From: Rhodopseudomonas sp. BR0M22
Lineage (GTDB): Bacteria > Pseudomonadota > Alphaproteobacteria > Rhizobiales > Xanthobacteraceae
NCBI RefSeq assembly: GCF_010907035.1
Contig: NZ_QUMK01000019.1
Span: forward strand, 1-64,000
Length of the DNA stretch: 64,000 nt
Direction of reading: 5' to 3'
The notes beneath the pieces are model-generated. The model searched no databases. It saw only the letters and a list, made by a program, of their open reading frames with translations, and had not been told where the DNA came from. Positions 17,661 to 26,357 of the stretch are shown piece by piece (positions within the stretch are counted from its first letter, which is position 1; each line of letters starts with the position of its first letter). Position numbers and translations under genes: made by a program.

Positions 17661-19133
17661 TCAGGCGGCTTGCGAGGTCTTCAGCTCGTCGGCGAGCTCG
17701 TAGCTGGACAGCATCTGGCTGACGAGGTCGCCGGCGCTGTCCCAGTCGTAGGTGCGGAACGAGTGGTTCTTGGTGACGAAGGTCGCACCGGCGTAGAACA
17801 TCTCGTATTGCTGATGCCGCGAGGCGAATTCCGAACCGACCGCGTCCCAGGCCAGCTTGTAGAACTTGACCTTGTCGAGCGCGCCTGCCGCCGGCGACTG
17901 CTGGGTCTTCTCGACCAGTGCCGCAATCTCCGGATTGGCGAGATCCTGCACCGAGGACGGCAACATGATCATGCCGCCGCCGGCGAGTTCGCGCAGCGTA
18001 TTGAGGACCTTGGCGTAGAGCTGCTGGGTGAGCGTCTGCGCCGCGTACAGCGTGTGGCGGTCCGGCACGTAGTAGCGCCCGTATTTGGTGCCCTTGATTT
18101 CCATGGCGGCCACGAAGGCGTCGACCATGCCGCCTTCGGCGGCGAGCTGGCCGAGAGTTTCGCGAACCTGCGGGAAGCCGAGTACGCCATTGGTTTCGGC
18201 GATCCGCCGCGCCATGCCGATCAGGAAGCGCAGCTTCACCGAGAGGCGAACCATCGCCTGATAGTTCTGATAGACGTGCGCCGGCGTCGCATGGAACTGC
18301 TTCTGGCACATCTCCAGGTTCTTGTAGACGAAGATCCGGTCCCACGGCACCTTGACGTCGTCGAAGTACAGCACCGCGTCGTTCTCGTCGAACCGGCTCG
18401 ACAGCGGATTGTCGAACACCGATTGCGAGGACTCTTCGTAGGACTTGCGCGACAGGATCTGCAGGCCCTTGCTGTTCATCGGGATCGCGAACGACAGCGC
18501 GTAAATCTCATCGCCCGGCTGCAGCGGCTGGATGCAGGTGACGAACACTTCGTCCGCCATGATGCCGCCGGTCGCCAGCATCTTGGCGCCGCGCACGGTG
18601 ATGCCTTCGGCGTCCTGATCGACCACGCCGGTGGTGAGGAACGCATCCTTCTGCTGGGCGGCGCTCTTGGAGCGGTCGGCCTGCGGATTGATGATGACGT
18701 AGGTCAGATACAGATCGTTGTCGCGCGCATAGGCGTAGTAGTCGGACAGCGCCTTGGCGCGATCCTTGTCGTAGGCCTCGAACTGATCGAGCCCCATATA
18801 CATGCCGGCGATGCAGGAGGCGACGTGATCGGGCGCGCGGCCGAGGAAGCCGGCATGCAGCCCGCCCCACGCTTCCAGCGCGGTGCGGCGCTGGCGCAGC
18901 TCGTCGAAGCTCTCGGGAAGCTGCCAGATCCGGTTGGCACGAGCGCCGCTCGGCGTCGCGAAGGTCATCAGCTCGCGATTGGCCTCATCGGCGGCGAAAT
19001 CGAACAGCTTGCCGACCGAATGGATGGCACGGCGAAACGCCGGGTGCCGGGTGGTGTCGTCGACCCGGCGACCGTCGATGAAAACGGCGCGCCCGTCGCG
19101 GAGGCCGGCGATATGTTGTTGTCCTGTCTTCAT
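17661..19133 (-). CDS. HpaB/PvcC-family FADH2-dependent monooxygenase
   Basis: The large oxygenase of a two-component flavin monooxygenase, 490 aa, as in the 4-hydroxyphenylacetate 3-hydroxylase family. IAGMYMGLDQFEAYDKDRA, YVIINPQADRSKS, the QDAEGITVRGAKMLATGG loop and DDVKVPWDRIFVY are hallmark segments. Members hydroxylate phenolic rings ortho to an OH, or act on chlorophenols and related molecules. The flavin reductase 36 bases upstream would supply FADH2. No ring-cleavage dioxygenase lies nearby, so the substrate and downstream route stay open. Confidence 0.88.
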   Translation of the reverse strand: MKTGQQHIAGLRDGRAVFIDGRRVDDTTRHPAFRRAIHSVGKLFDFAADEANRELMTFATPSGARANRIWQLPESFDELRQRRTALEAWGGLHAGFLGRAPDHVASCIAGMYMGLDQFEAYDKDRAKALSDYYAYARDNDLYLTYVIINPQADRSKSAAQQKDAFLTTGVVDQDAEGITVRGAKMLATGGIMADEVFVTCIQPLQPGDEIYALSFAIPMNSKGLQILSRKSYEESSQSVFDNPLSSRFDENDAVLYFDDVKVPWDRIFVYKNLEMCQKQFHATPAHVYQNYQAMVRLSVKLRFLIGMARRIAETNGVLGFPQVRETLGQLAAEGGMVDAFVAAMEIKGTKYGRYYVPDRHTLYAAQTLTQQLYAKVLNTLRELAGGGMIMLPSSVQDLANPEIAALVEKTQQSPAAGALDKVKFYKLAWDAVGSEFASRHQQYEMFYAGATFVTKNHSFRTYDWDSAGDLVSQMLSSYELADELKTSQAA

Positions 19134-19168
19134 CGTCACTCGCTTCCCTATGCTGACGCCCGCGCCGG

Positions 19169-19690
19169 TCAGTAGTGGATCGGCAGCGGCCACATCGGCT
19201 CGCTGCCCTCCTGCCGGCTCAGGCTCTGATACTTGCCGCGGAAGAACACCAACGGCTCCTCGTCGTCGCGCGCACTGAAACGCACCACCCGGCCGACGAA
19301 GATGACATGGTCACCACCGTCGTACTGGGCGTAAGGCGCGCACTCGAAATGCGCGATCGCGCCCGCCAGCAGCGGCGCCTCGGCGTGGCCGACCGAATGC
19401 GCGACGTTGCTCCATTTGTCCGTCGACGCCTTGGCGAACTGGTTAGACAGCGCCTCCTGGCCGCGGCTCAGAATATTGACGGCGTAGCCTTCGGCGGCCT
19501 GCATCGCCGGCAGACTGAGTGCACGGCGATCGACGCTGAACAGCACCAAAGGCGGATCGAGCGAGACCGAGTTGAACGAACTCATCGTCATTCCGATCGG
19601 AGCGTTCGCTTCGCCGCGCGCCGTGATCACGGCGACGCCGGTCGCGAATTGCGACAATGCCGATCGAAACTGCCGCACGTCCTGAACCAT
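19169..19690 (-). CDS. flavin reductase (HpaC-like small component)
   Basis: NAD(P)H:flavin oxidoreductase of 173 aa. FRSALSQFATGVAVITA at the N-terminus, then PIGMTMSSFNSVSLDPPLVLFSV, are the flavin_reduct domain signature, and GDHVIFVGRVVRF is the conserved C-terminal strand. It supplies reduced FAD to the adjacent HpaB-like oxygenase. It is the first structural gene after marR. The ATG lies 28 bases downstream of a perfect palindromic operator. Confidence 0.9.
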   Translation of the reverse strand: MVQDVRQFRSALSQFATGVAVITARGEANAPIGMTMSSFNSVSLDPPLVLFSVDRRALSLPAMQAAEGYAVNILSRGQEALSNQFAKASTDKWSNVAHSVGHAEAPLLAGAIAHFECAPYAQYDGGDHVIFVGRVVRFSARDDEEPLVFFRGKYQSLSRQEGSEPMWPLPIHY

Positions 19691-19717
19691 CAAACGCCAA
19701 CTCGTTCTCGCCTCAAG

Positions 19718-19754
19718 TAGCTTTGATACAAAGCTATTCCAAAAAGCTAGTCAA
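19718..19754 (-). promoter_or_regulatory. promoter with palindromic MarR-type operator
   Basis: TAGCTTTG-ATA-CAAAGCTA at 19718-19736 is a perfect inverted repeat with 8-bp arms. On the minus strand a TTGACT hexamer (19754-19749) precedes it at -35 distance, so the palindrome covers the -10 region of the flavin reductase promoter. The size and AT-rich arms fit MarR dimer operators. The marR gene lies immediately upstream. Confidence 0.75.
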
Positions 19755-19884
19755 GCGCGAATGCGATGCAGTTGCTGACAAATGATGCGGCAACGCGGCA
19801 TGAATTTGGGCACAATCTCGCAGCCGGCGGCCCCGACAGGCCGCCGCAACTCGGCTCAGCGATGTGACGAAAGACGATCCGAGG

Positions 19885-20412
19885 TCAGCGTCGACGCGAG
19901 GTTTTGCGCGCGGTTTCGGATGTTGCCGGCGCCGACGGCGCGGTGAGGAAATTCATCAGCGCGACCGCCTTGTCGCCGCACGCGACCAGCCGCGCCATCA
20001 TCGATGCGAGCAGGCGAAACTCCGACGCGCTGAGGCAATCGAACAGCGCGTCGTTGACGGGCGCCTGGATTTCGACGAGCTGCTCGAGCAATTTGCGCGC
20101 TTTCGGCGTCACGGTGAGCAGCACGCGCCGGCGGTCTTCCTGATTGGCGCGCTTGTGGATCAGTCCGGCCTTCACCAGCTTCGACACTTCGATGGTGACG
20201 AAGGCGCCCGACAGATGCAGATGTTCGGCGACACGGCTGACGCCGACGCCCTCCTCGCCCTGCAGATGCGCCACGGAGATCAGCGTCGTATAGGCGATGC
20301 CCGAAATCCCGAGACGATCGCCGAAGCCGGCCCGGCATTGATCGACCCGCGCGCTGAACGCGAGGAAGTCGTGAATGAAGGTGCGGAAAACCTCGTCGTC
20401 ACCGCCGGCCAT
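19885..20412 (-). CDS. MarR-family transcriptional regulator
   Basis: A 175-aa winged-helix repressor. The helix-turn-helix region is GVSRVAEHLHLSGAFVTIEVSKLVKAGLI and the wing is KRANQEDRRRVLLTVTPKARKLL. MarR proteins of this type release DNA on binding aromatic acids or CoA esters. It probably controls the downstream reductase-monooxygenase-transport unit through the palindrome at 19718-19736. A TTG start at 20445 is possible, but the ATG at 20412 gives a conventional N-terminus. Confidence 0.88.
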   Translation of the reverse strand: MAGGDDEVFRTFIHDFLAFSARVDQCRAGFGDRLGISGIAYTTLISVAHLQGEEGVGVSRVAEHLHLSGAFVTIEVSKLVKAGLIHKRANQEDRRRVLLTVTPKARKLLEQLVEIQAPVNDALFDCLSASEFRLLASMMARLVACGDKAVALMNFLTAPSAPATSETARKTSRRR

Positions 20413-20826
20413 CAGTTCCGACTTCGATACGGTTGCGCGGCGCAAACTCTGCCTCCCCTGGGCTCGCGGCGCAGACGGCCGGACGGATGGTACTCTTCAT
20501 ACAGAAGACGCCGCTTGTACAGGTTCACGTCGCGCGGCCACTGTCTGCGCTGAGCGCGGAGCGGAAGCTGCGAGATAGAGTGCCTGCGCCGCGTAGTCGG
20601 CATGGCCATCGAGCCCGCGATGCAGAGCCGGTCCGCACCAGCGGTTCGCCACACGACCAGCGCGGTGATCACAGCGACCGGCAGCGACACGCCGCCGGAC
20701 CCGAGAATCAGCAGCTCGAGCCGGCCGGTGCGCTCTCTGGCCTTGAATTCGGCTGCCGGCCGTGGTCTCAACGAAGGCTCCTGCGGCGCAAAGGCTGCCG
20801 CGTTCGAACCCGGCAGTCGTGACTCG
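20413..20826. other. intergenic region between divergent marR and DUF1499 genes
   Basis: About 410 bases. The frame of the DUF1499 gene stays open back to 20602, but the extra residues are Ser/Pro/Ala-rich without family character, and the natural start is the ATG at 20827. Promoters for both genes should lie here. I could not identify a convincing operator or RNA. Confidence 0.5.
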
Positions 20827-21672
20827 ATGGCGCGCAGATTCTCCGCTCCGTATCTGAAGGAGCCCGTCTCCGGACTCGCCACCTGGGCACGCAATCTCGC
20901 GGTGTTCTCAGCGGTGGCGACGCTGGTGTCGATCGCGGTGGTGCGGTTCGGCTTTCTGGAAATGCGCCCCGCGATGGCGACCTTGTTCGGCGCGCTGGCG
21001 CTGGCCGGGGTCTCGATCCTGCTGGCGCTCGCCGGCTTCGCGGCGATCTGGCAGAACGGCTCGCGCGGCATTCCGCGCATCCTGCTGGCGCTGCTGCTGG
21101 ATGCACTGATCCTCGCCTACCCGGCCTATCTCGGCTGGCAGTACCGCACCCTGCCGGCGATCCACGACGTCACCACCGACTCGATCGATCCGCCGAAGTT
21201 CGACACCCTGGCGCGGCTGCGGGTCGGCGACGACGTCAACACCGCGGTTTATGCCGGCCTGTACTCGGCCGAACGCCAGCGGGCCGCCTATCCGAACATC
21301 GAGACGCTGCAGGTCGAGATGCCGGTGCAGCGCGCCTACGACATCGTCCTGCAACTGGTGAACCGGCGGAAATGGCGGGTGGTCGACGAGCGGGCGCCGC
21401 AGCCGCCGAAGCGCGAAGGGCACATCGAGGCGGTTTCGCGCACCACCATCCTCAGCCTGCCCGAGGACGTGGTGATCCGGCTGCGGCCGGACGGCGAGGA
21501 GACCAGGATCGATATCCGCTCGTCGTCGCGCTACTTCGAAAGCGACCTCGGCAGCAACGCGGCGCGCATCGCCAAGCTGACCGAGGACATCAACACCGCG
21601 GTCGAGAACGCGCCGACCCCGAAGGCCGAGCCGGCCGCCAAGCAGCCGGCCAAGACCAAGGCCAAGAAGTAA
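20827..21672 (+). CDS. DUF1499 membrane protein
   Basis: A 281-aa protein. Three N-terminal hydrophobic helices (about residues 20-110) precede a DUF1499 domain that includes the Pro/Tyr segment AYPNIETLQVEMPVQRAYDIV, RWRVVDERA-like and TRIDIRSSSRYFESDLGSNAARI motifs. The C-terminus is Lys/Ala-rich (KAEPAAKQPAKTKAKK). The function of the family is unknown. The gene looks monocistronic and convergent with the following minus-strand operon. Confidence 0.78.
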   Translation: MARRFSAPYLKEPVSGLATWARNLAVFSAVATLVSIAVVRFGFLEMRPAMATLFGALALAGVSILLALAGFAAIWQNGSRGIPRILLALLLDALILAYPAYLGWQYRTLPAIHDVTTDSIDPPKFDTLARLRVGDDVNTAVYAGLYSAERQRAAYPNIETLQVEMPVQRAYDIVLQLVNRRKWRVVDERAPQPPKREGHIEAVSRTTILSLPEDVVIRLRPDGEETRIDIRSSSRYFESDLGSNAARIAKLTEDINTAVENAPTPKAEPAAKQPAKTKAKK

Positions 21673-21693
21673 TCGGCCGCAGCGCGGCGCCGG

Positions 21694-21993
21694 TCACTTG
21701 CCGGCGCCGCCAATCACCTGCTTGCACGGATCCGACAGCGCGCCAAAATTGTCGTTCAGGCATTTCTTGATGCGGCCGCCGCCCGGCGCCACGCCGCTGC
21801 AGAATTTCTGATAGTCGCCCTTGCAGGCCTCGCGCGCCGCGCCTTTGTCCTGTGCGCTGGCGATCTGCAGCGTCAGTAACAGGCCGGCGACCACGCAGGC
21901 GGCGGCGAGCGTCGCCCGCACCAGAACGTCGGGCGCGCGAAACAGCGGGGCGGGGCGACCGGAACGGGGCGAAGTCTTCATTCGTTGCACCAT
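21694..21993 (-). CDS. small secreted cysteine-rich-repeat protein
   Basis: A 99-aa protein. A hydrophobic signal segment (TLAAACVVAGLLLTLQIASAQ) is followed by a short Cys-rich unit with four cysteines (REACKGDYQKFCSG and IKKCLNDNFGALSDPCKQ), matching the Cys-rich repeat family PF00839. It is probably periplasmic with two disulfides. AGGA six bases before the first ATG supports the start at 21993. It lies 84 bases after the metal-sensor gene on the same strand and may be the last gene of the ECF sigma operon. Confidence 0.7.
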   Translation of the reverse strand: MVQRMKTSPRSGRPAPLFRAPDVLVRATLAAACVVAGLLLTLQIASAQDKGAAREACKGDYQKFCSGVAPGGGRIKKCLNDNFGALSDPCKQVIGGAGK

Positions 21994-22077
21994 GACGAAT
22001 CCTTGGGTTCGAAGTGAACGTCGTCGAGACGGACGTAGTTGATACCCTCGAGCCAGTCCGATCCTTCGCGCCGCGCG

Positions 22078-22521
22078 TCAGCGAAACAGCCCGTCGGCAA
22101 GGCGGCGGCGTCCTTCCGGAGAGATCTGCTCCAGCGTCTCGACGAAGGTGTCGATCATCGCGTCGCCGACCTTGCTGCGCTTGTCGCGGGTGGCCTCGAC
22201 GGCGGCGCGCAGCGCCGCCTTGTCGGGCTCCGGCTGCGCCGCGATGTTCAGGGTGGCCCGCAGCGCCGCCACGTAGTCGCGCTGCAGCGGCTTCAGCGTG
22301 GCTTCCTTGGCGTGGAAGTTGCGCCAAAGAACCTCGGCGTCGGCCGGCGGCAACCGCGAGGCCACGCGTTCGATCAGCCGCATAGGAACCCCGGCATGCA
22401 GCGGCGCCCACGGCGGCCGCAGCCACTGCGCGCCCACATACGCCCCGAGCGCGACGTTGAGGCAAAGCGATCCCAGCAGCAGCCAGCGCCCGGCGGTGAA
22501 GCGACCAAACGACATCTTCAT
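22078..22521 (-). CDS. periplasmic metal-sensor-like protein (Metal_resist/CpxP-Spy fold)
   Basis: A 147-aa protein. One N-terminal membrane anchor (GRWLLLGSLCLNVALGAYVG) precedes a helical domain of the heavy-metal resistance/Spy type (LIERVASRLPPADAEVLWRNF, LRATLNIAAQPEPDKAALRAAV). Its start overlaps the upstream gene's stop as ATGA, and GGAG is well placed. In related bacteria such proteins form RpoE/CnrH-like ECF systems as periplasmic sensors, so it probably senses metal or envelope stress for the sigma factor of this operon. Confidence 0.75.
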   Translation of the reverse strand: MKMSFGRFTAGRWLLLGSLCLNVALGAYVGAQWLRPPWAPLHAGVPMRLIERVASRLPPADAEVLWRNFHAKEATLKPLQRDYVAALRATLNIAAQPEPDKAALRAAVEATRDKRSKVGDAMIDTFVETLEQISPEGRRRLADGLFR

Positions 22522-22937
22522 TGCGGGCTCCACAATGTCACGACGGAGGAATCGAACACCGCGTCGATCGCGGCGAGCGCCTCATGCGAATGCTGATAAG
22601 GTAGCGTTCCGGCGAGCCACAGGCCGACCAGCGCCGAACAGGCGAGAGTGCCGGCCGGCAGCAGCGAGGCCGGCTGCAACAGCCGGCGATACCACGGCTC
22701 CCGCATCTGACCTGAGCCGATCCGCTGTAGCACCGCGAGCGATACGCGCCCCGCCCGCGCCGAAGTCACCTCGGGCGGCGCCGCGAGCAGCGCGTCGAAC
22801 GCGGCCGCTTCGCGCAGCACCGCCGCGCCCGGTTCGCCGGCGGCGATCACCCGCGCCGCGCCGCGCGTCTCCGCCGGCCAGCGCGCGATGTCGCCGCCCC
22901 AGATCTCGGCCAAATCCCTGAACTGATCGAGCGTCAT
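22518..22937 (-). CDS. putative anti-sigma factor, single-pass membrane protein
   Basis: A 139-aa protein. A soluble N-terminal part (MTLDQFRDLAEIWGGDIARW) is followed by a single membrane helix (SLLPAGTLACSALVGLWLAG) and a short outer tail. It is four-base coupled to both the sigma factor upstream and the metal-sensor gene downstream. That position and topology are those of an anti-sigma factor, although no zinc-binding HxxxCxxC motif is present. AGGAGG precedes the start. Confidence 0.65.
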   Translation of the reverse strand: MTLDQFRDLAEIWGGDIARWPAETRGAARVIAAGEPGAAVLREAAAFDALLAAPPEVTSARAGRVSLAVLQRIGSGQMREPWYRRLLQPASLLPAGTLACSALVGLWLAGTLPYQHSHEALAAIDAVFDSSVVTLWSPQ

Positions 22938-23560
22938 GCTCGCCTCCTGTCGTCTTGCCGTCTTTCGACTTCTTTTTTGAGCGCCAGCCGCGCCCGGCCA
23001 AGCAGCGACTCGAACGCCTTGGGGCTGAGATTCATCGCACGCGCGGCCTCCTCGCCGGACAGCCCTTCCATATGAAACAGCGCGATCGCACCGCGCTGCC
23101 GCTCCGGCAGTTCGGCCAGCGCCGCCTCCAAGAGGCGCTGCTGCTGCGCGGCGATCAGGGTCTCGACCGGTGCCGGATCGCCTGCCGCCACCTCGGCGGC
23201 GTCCTCGATCGGCGCGTGCCGCGGCTTGCGGGTACGGTCGAAGCTGAGGTTCAGCACGATCCGGTACAGCCAGGTCGAGAATCGCGCGATGCTCGGATCG
23301 AACGACGACGCTTTGTTCCACACCCGCAGAAACGCCTCCTGGCCGATGTCGTCGGCCTCGGCCGCATCGCGGACGATGCGCTGGGCGATCCTGATGGCGC
23401 GCGGCATGTGGCGCGCCATCAGCACGCGGAACGCCTGCTGCCGGCGCGCCACAACGTCCAGCATCAGCGCCTCGTCGCTATCGTCCTCCAGGCTCACCGG
23501 GCGCAAGCAGCCGGCTTCGACCGGGACGCCAGCCGTTTGCCTGGCGACGACCGCCGGCAC
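22934..23560 (-). CDS. ECF-type RNA polymerase sigma factor
   Basis: A 208-aa extracytoplasmic-function sigma factor. Region 2 is RIAQRIVRDAAEADDIGQEAF followed by FDPSIARFSTWLYRIVLNLSFDRTRK. Region 4 is LAELPERQRGAIALFHMEGLSGEEAARAMNLS with KAFESLLGRAR. The open frame starts at a GTG (23560) only four bases after the upstream stop and without a good ribosome site; an internal ATG is possible. The coupled downstream genes look like its anti-sigma factor and periplasmic sensor. Confidence 0.88.
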   Translation of the reverse strand: MPAVVARQTAGVPVEAGCLRPVSLEDDSDEALMLDVVARRQQAFRVLMARHMPRAIRIAQRIVRDAAEADDIGQEAFLRVWNKASSFDPSIARFSTWLYRIVLNLSFDRTRKPRHAPIEDAAEVAAGDPAPVETLIAAQQQRLLEAALAELPERQRGAIALFHMEGLSGEEAARAMNLSPKAFESLLGRARLALKKEVERRQDDRRRA

Positions 23561-23564
23561 GCGA

Positions 23565-23921
23565 TCAACACGGCCGCCAAGCGCCGGCGATCCAGCACCG
23601 CCGCGGCGCCGGCACCACCGCCGGCCCAGCGACGATCACCGGCGGAGCGACATAGACGGGGGCGACCGGATACGGACGCGCGACGTAATACGGGTACGGC
23701 CGATAGTAGTAGGGCCGGCGATAGTAGCCGCAACCGGGATATACCCCGACGCCGCGCCAGCCGCCGCGGACGCAGGCCACGGTCTCGATCGGCAGCGCCG
23801 CATCGGCCGCAACCGCCATGGGCCGCGCGGCAGGCGCCAGCGGCGCCGCCACGGCGGCAGAACCAACCGAAGCGGCCAGTGCCGAGGCGGCGAACGACGC
23901 CGTCATCATCCATTTGCGCAT
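23565..23921 (-). CDS. small secreted Tyr/Pro-rich protein
   Basis: A 118-aa protein of unknown function. The signal peptide (MRKWMMTASFAASALAASVGSAAVAAP) is followed by a short conserved-looking VACVRGGWRGVGVYPGCGYYRR, a run of Tyr/Pro/Arg (RPYYYRPYPYYVARPYP) and a C-terminal RRCWIAGAWRPC. The four cysteines may pair in the periplasm. AGGA precedes the ATG at 23921. It sits four bases before the sigma gene and may be expressed with it. Similar GYY-rich small exported proteins are common in Rhizobiales. Confidence 0.65.
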   Translation of the reverse strand: MRKWMMTASFAASALAASVGSAAVAAPLAPAARPMAVAADAALPIETVACVRGGWRGVGVYPGCGYYRRPYYYRPYPYYVARPYPVAPVYVAPPVIVAGPAVVPAPRRCWIAGAWRPC

Positions 23922-24455
23922 CACGACATCCTTTCCTGCTCGAAGCCAAGCCCACCGCAGCGGACCGATGTCGGGAATACGGTGCCAATGGGATTTTCCT
24001 TCGCGGCCGGATACCGGTTGTGCGACCAATCGTATCACTTCGTAGAACACCGAGGTACGGGACACTCAAATCGGTACCCCTGTGTTGGATTCTGAACAAT
24101 TATCAATCGCAAGCCGCGTAGCGTTTCGAGGCACGACCGCTGCTGTTTACTAAAATGATAGTGTTTGGATCGCATGGTTTTGGGAATTTCCGGCATTGCT
24201 ACCTCATCATCGTGACTGCCGGATCCGCTGATACCCTCGGGTGACACGAGGGGCTCCTCATCCGCCTTCCGTCGGGCGTTGCGCGTTCGCGCTCCACGAA
24301 CCTGGAGCGGTCAGCATCGTCGAGTCGATGCGATCCCGAGCGATACGCAAAGCAAGACACGGGGGGCGCGATGCGGCCAGTGAACATCCATCGAAAGTAA
24401 TGCTGCGCACCGACCGGCTGTCAGGCCGCTTGGTCGATTTTTTGGAGTACAATTG
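23922..24455. other. intergenic region with no evident gene
   Basis: About 530 bases between divergent genes. A small hairpin CCCTCG/CGAGGG lies at 24234-24252, and GGAG at 24444-24447 is the ribosome site of the chemoreceptor. Short open frames here look random. The local composition is slightly less GC-rich than the flanks, as expected for a promoter region. Confidence 0.5.
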
Positions 24456-26147
24456 ATGCTGTCGCGACTGCGTATGACCATCGGACGCCGGATCTATCTC
24501 CTCATAGGACTCGGCTTCCTCGGCCTTCTCGGCATCACCCTCCTCGACTCCCGCGAGTTGGCGACCGGCCTGCAGCAGCAGAAACAGATTGAGCTCAAAC
24601 ACCTCGCCGAACTGGCAATCAGCTTCGTCAAGGACGAGTACGACGCCGCTCAGCGCGGCGAGATCAGCACCGACGAGGCGCAGAAGCGCGCCCAGGTGCG
24701 GATCTCCAGGCTGCGTTACGGCGGCAGCGAATACTTCTTCATCACCGACATGAACAGCCGGATGCTGATGCACCCGATCGCCAAGCAATTGATCGGACAG
24801 GATCAGTCGGGCGCCAAGGACCCGAACGGCAAACTGCTGTTCGTGGCGATGGTCGACACCGTGCGCCGCAATGGCAGCGGCTTCGTCGACTACGTCTGGC
24901 CGAAACCGGGCACCAATGAGCCGCAGCCGAAGCTGACCTATGTGGCCGGATTCGAGCCGTGGGGCTGGATCATCGGCACCGGCGTCTATATCGACGACCT
25001 CGAAGCCCAGACCTGGGGCGCGATGCAGCGCTCGCTGATCGCTGCCGCACTGGTGTTGCTGCTGACGATCCTGGCGTCGGTGGTGATCGCGCGGCGTATC
25101 ACCAAGCCGATCCACGCCATGACCGCAGCGATGAAAAGCCTCGCCGGCGGCCGGCTCGAGGTCGAGGTGCCCGGCATCGGCCGCCGTGACGAGATCGGCG
25201 AGATGGCGAGTGCGGTCGAAGTGTTCAAGGTTCACGCCCTCGAACGCCAGCGGCTCGAAGCCGAGCAGAAGGAGATGGAGGCGCGAACTGCCGCCGAGCG
25301 CAAGGCTCATGCCGCCCGCCTCGCCGATGCGTTCGAGCGCGCGATCGGCGAGATCGTCGAAACCGTCTCGGCGGCTTCCAACGAACTCGAAGCCTCGGCC
25401 ACCACCCTGACCCGCACCGCCGACCAGTCGCAGGATCTGGCAACCGCCGTCGCCGCCGCCTCCGAGGAGGCCTCCACCAACGTCCAGTCGGTGGCCTCGG
25501 CCACCGAGGAGATGAGCTCGTCGGTCAACGAGATCAGCCGCCAGGTGCAGGAATCCGCCCGGATCGCCCACGAGGCGGTGGATCAGGCGCGGCAGACCAA
25601 CGGCCGGGTCGAAGAACTCGCCAAGGCGGCGGCGCGGATCGGCGACGTGGTCGAACTGATCAGCAACATCGCCGGCCAGACCAACCTGCTGGCGCTCAAC
25701 GCCACCATCGAGGCGGCACGCGCCGGCGAAGCCGGCCGCGGCTTCGCCGTGGTGGCCGCCGAGGTGAAGCAGCTCGCCGAACAGACCGCCAAGGCCACCG
25801 GCGAGATCACCCAGCAGATCAACGGCATCCAGGCGGCGACCGACCAGTCGGTGGCGGCCATCAAGGAGATCGGCCAGACCATCGGCCAGATGTCGGAGAT
25901 CTCGTCGACCATCGCCGCCGCGGTGGAAGAACAAGGCGCGGCGACGCAGGAGATTTCGCGCAACGTCCAGCAGGCTTCGCTCGGCACCCAGCAGGTATCG
26001 GCCAACATTTCCGACGTGCAGCGCGGTGCCACCGAGACCGGCGCGGCTTCCGCCCAGGTGCTGGCGGCGGCAAAATCGCTGTCCGGCGACTCCGCCCGGC
26101 TCAAGACGGAAGTGTCGAACTTCCTGGAGTCCGTGCGCGCAGCGTAA
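24456..26147 (+). CDS. methyl-accepting chemotaxis protein with single Cache sensor
   Basis: Transmembrane chemoreceptor of 563 aa. It has TM1 (residues about 12-32), a periplasmic sCache_2 domain ([25 protein letters not shown] and [19 protein letters not shown]), TM2, a HAMP domain ([21 protein letters not shown]), and a long signalling domain whose tip reads [28 protein letters not shown]. sCache_2 sensors often bind short organic acids, but the ligand is not predictable. No C-terminal NWET/F tether is visible. The ATG at 24456 has GGAG eight bases upstream. A strong terminator follows. Confidence 0.92.
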   Translation: MLSRLRMTIGRRIYLLIGLGFLGLLGITLLDSRELATGLQQQKQIELKHLAELAISFVKDEYDAAQRGEISTDEAQKRAQVRISRLRYGGSEYFFITDMNSRMLMHPIAKQLIGQDQSGAKDPNGKLLFVAMVDTVRRNGSGFVDYVWPKPGTNEPQPKLTYVAGFEPWGWIIGTGVYIDDLEAQTWGAMQRSLIAAALVLLLTILASVVIARRITKPIHAMTAAMKSLAGGRLEVEVPGIGRRDEIGEMASAVEVFKVHALERQRLEAEQKEMEARTAAERKAHAARLADAFERAIGEIVETVSAASNELEASATTLTRTADQSQDLATAVAAASEEASTNVQSVASATEEMSSSVNEISRQVQESARIAHEAVDQARQTNGRVEELAKAAARIGDVVELISNIAGQTNLLALNATIEAARAGEAGRGFAVVAAEVKQLAEQTAKATGEITQQINGIQAATDQSVAAIKEIGQTIGQMSEISSTIAAAVEEQGAATQEISRNVQQASLGTQQVSANISDVQRGATETGAASAQVLAAAKSLSGDSARLKTEVSNFLESVRAA

Positions 26148-26167
26148 CCCACCGACCTTCCTCGCTG

Positions 26168-26198
26168 AGGCCGGCGCCCGCGAGGCGCCGGCCTTTTT
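26168..26198 (+). terminator. intrinsic terminator after the chemoreceptor gene
   Basis: The 11-bp stem AGGCCGGCGCC / GGCGCCGGCCT with a CGCGA loop is followed by TTTTT, 20 bases past the stop codon. Confidence 0.9.
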
Positions 26199-26258
26199 GC
26201 TGAGCGAGCGCGACAGCAGGAATCGTGCGCCGCACTCCGTAACCGCACGAGGTTTTGG

Positions 26259-26274
26259 TAAAGCGGACGTTAAC
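26259..26274 (+). promoter_or_regulatory. possible CtrA-like box upstream of the PLP/ATP-grasp operon
   Basis: TAAA-GCGGACG-TTAAC differs by one base from the CtrA consensus TTAA-N7-TTAAC. It also lies in a near-perfect inverted repeat (TTGGTAA at 26255-26261 and TAACCAA at 26271-26277). It sits about 85 bases before the first start codon of the operon. One-site resemblance only. Confidence 0.35.
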
Positions 26275-26357
26275 CAAGCCGGTTTACAGCTCGGAACAGG
26301 TTCCACCGCTGCGCCCTCTCGGCGCGGCGGTTCAGCACCGGGCGAGGTGAACGAGCG

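Noticed and set aside
20602-20826. N-terminal extension of the DUF1499 protein
   Set aside because: Ser/Pro/Ala-rich stretch unlike a membrane-protein start; the ATG at 20827 precedes the first membrane helix properly.
24035-24247. Minus-strand 70-codon frame in the gap before the chemoreceptor
   Set aside because: No ribosome site, no recognisable composition or motif; treated as non-coding.
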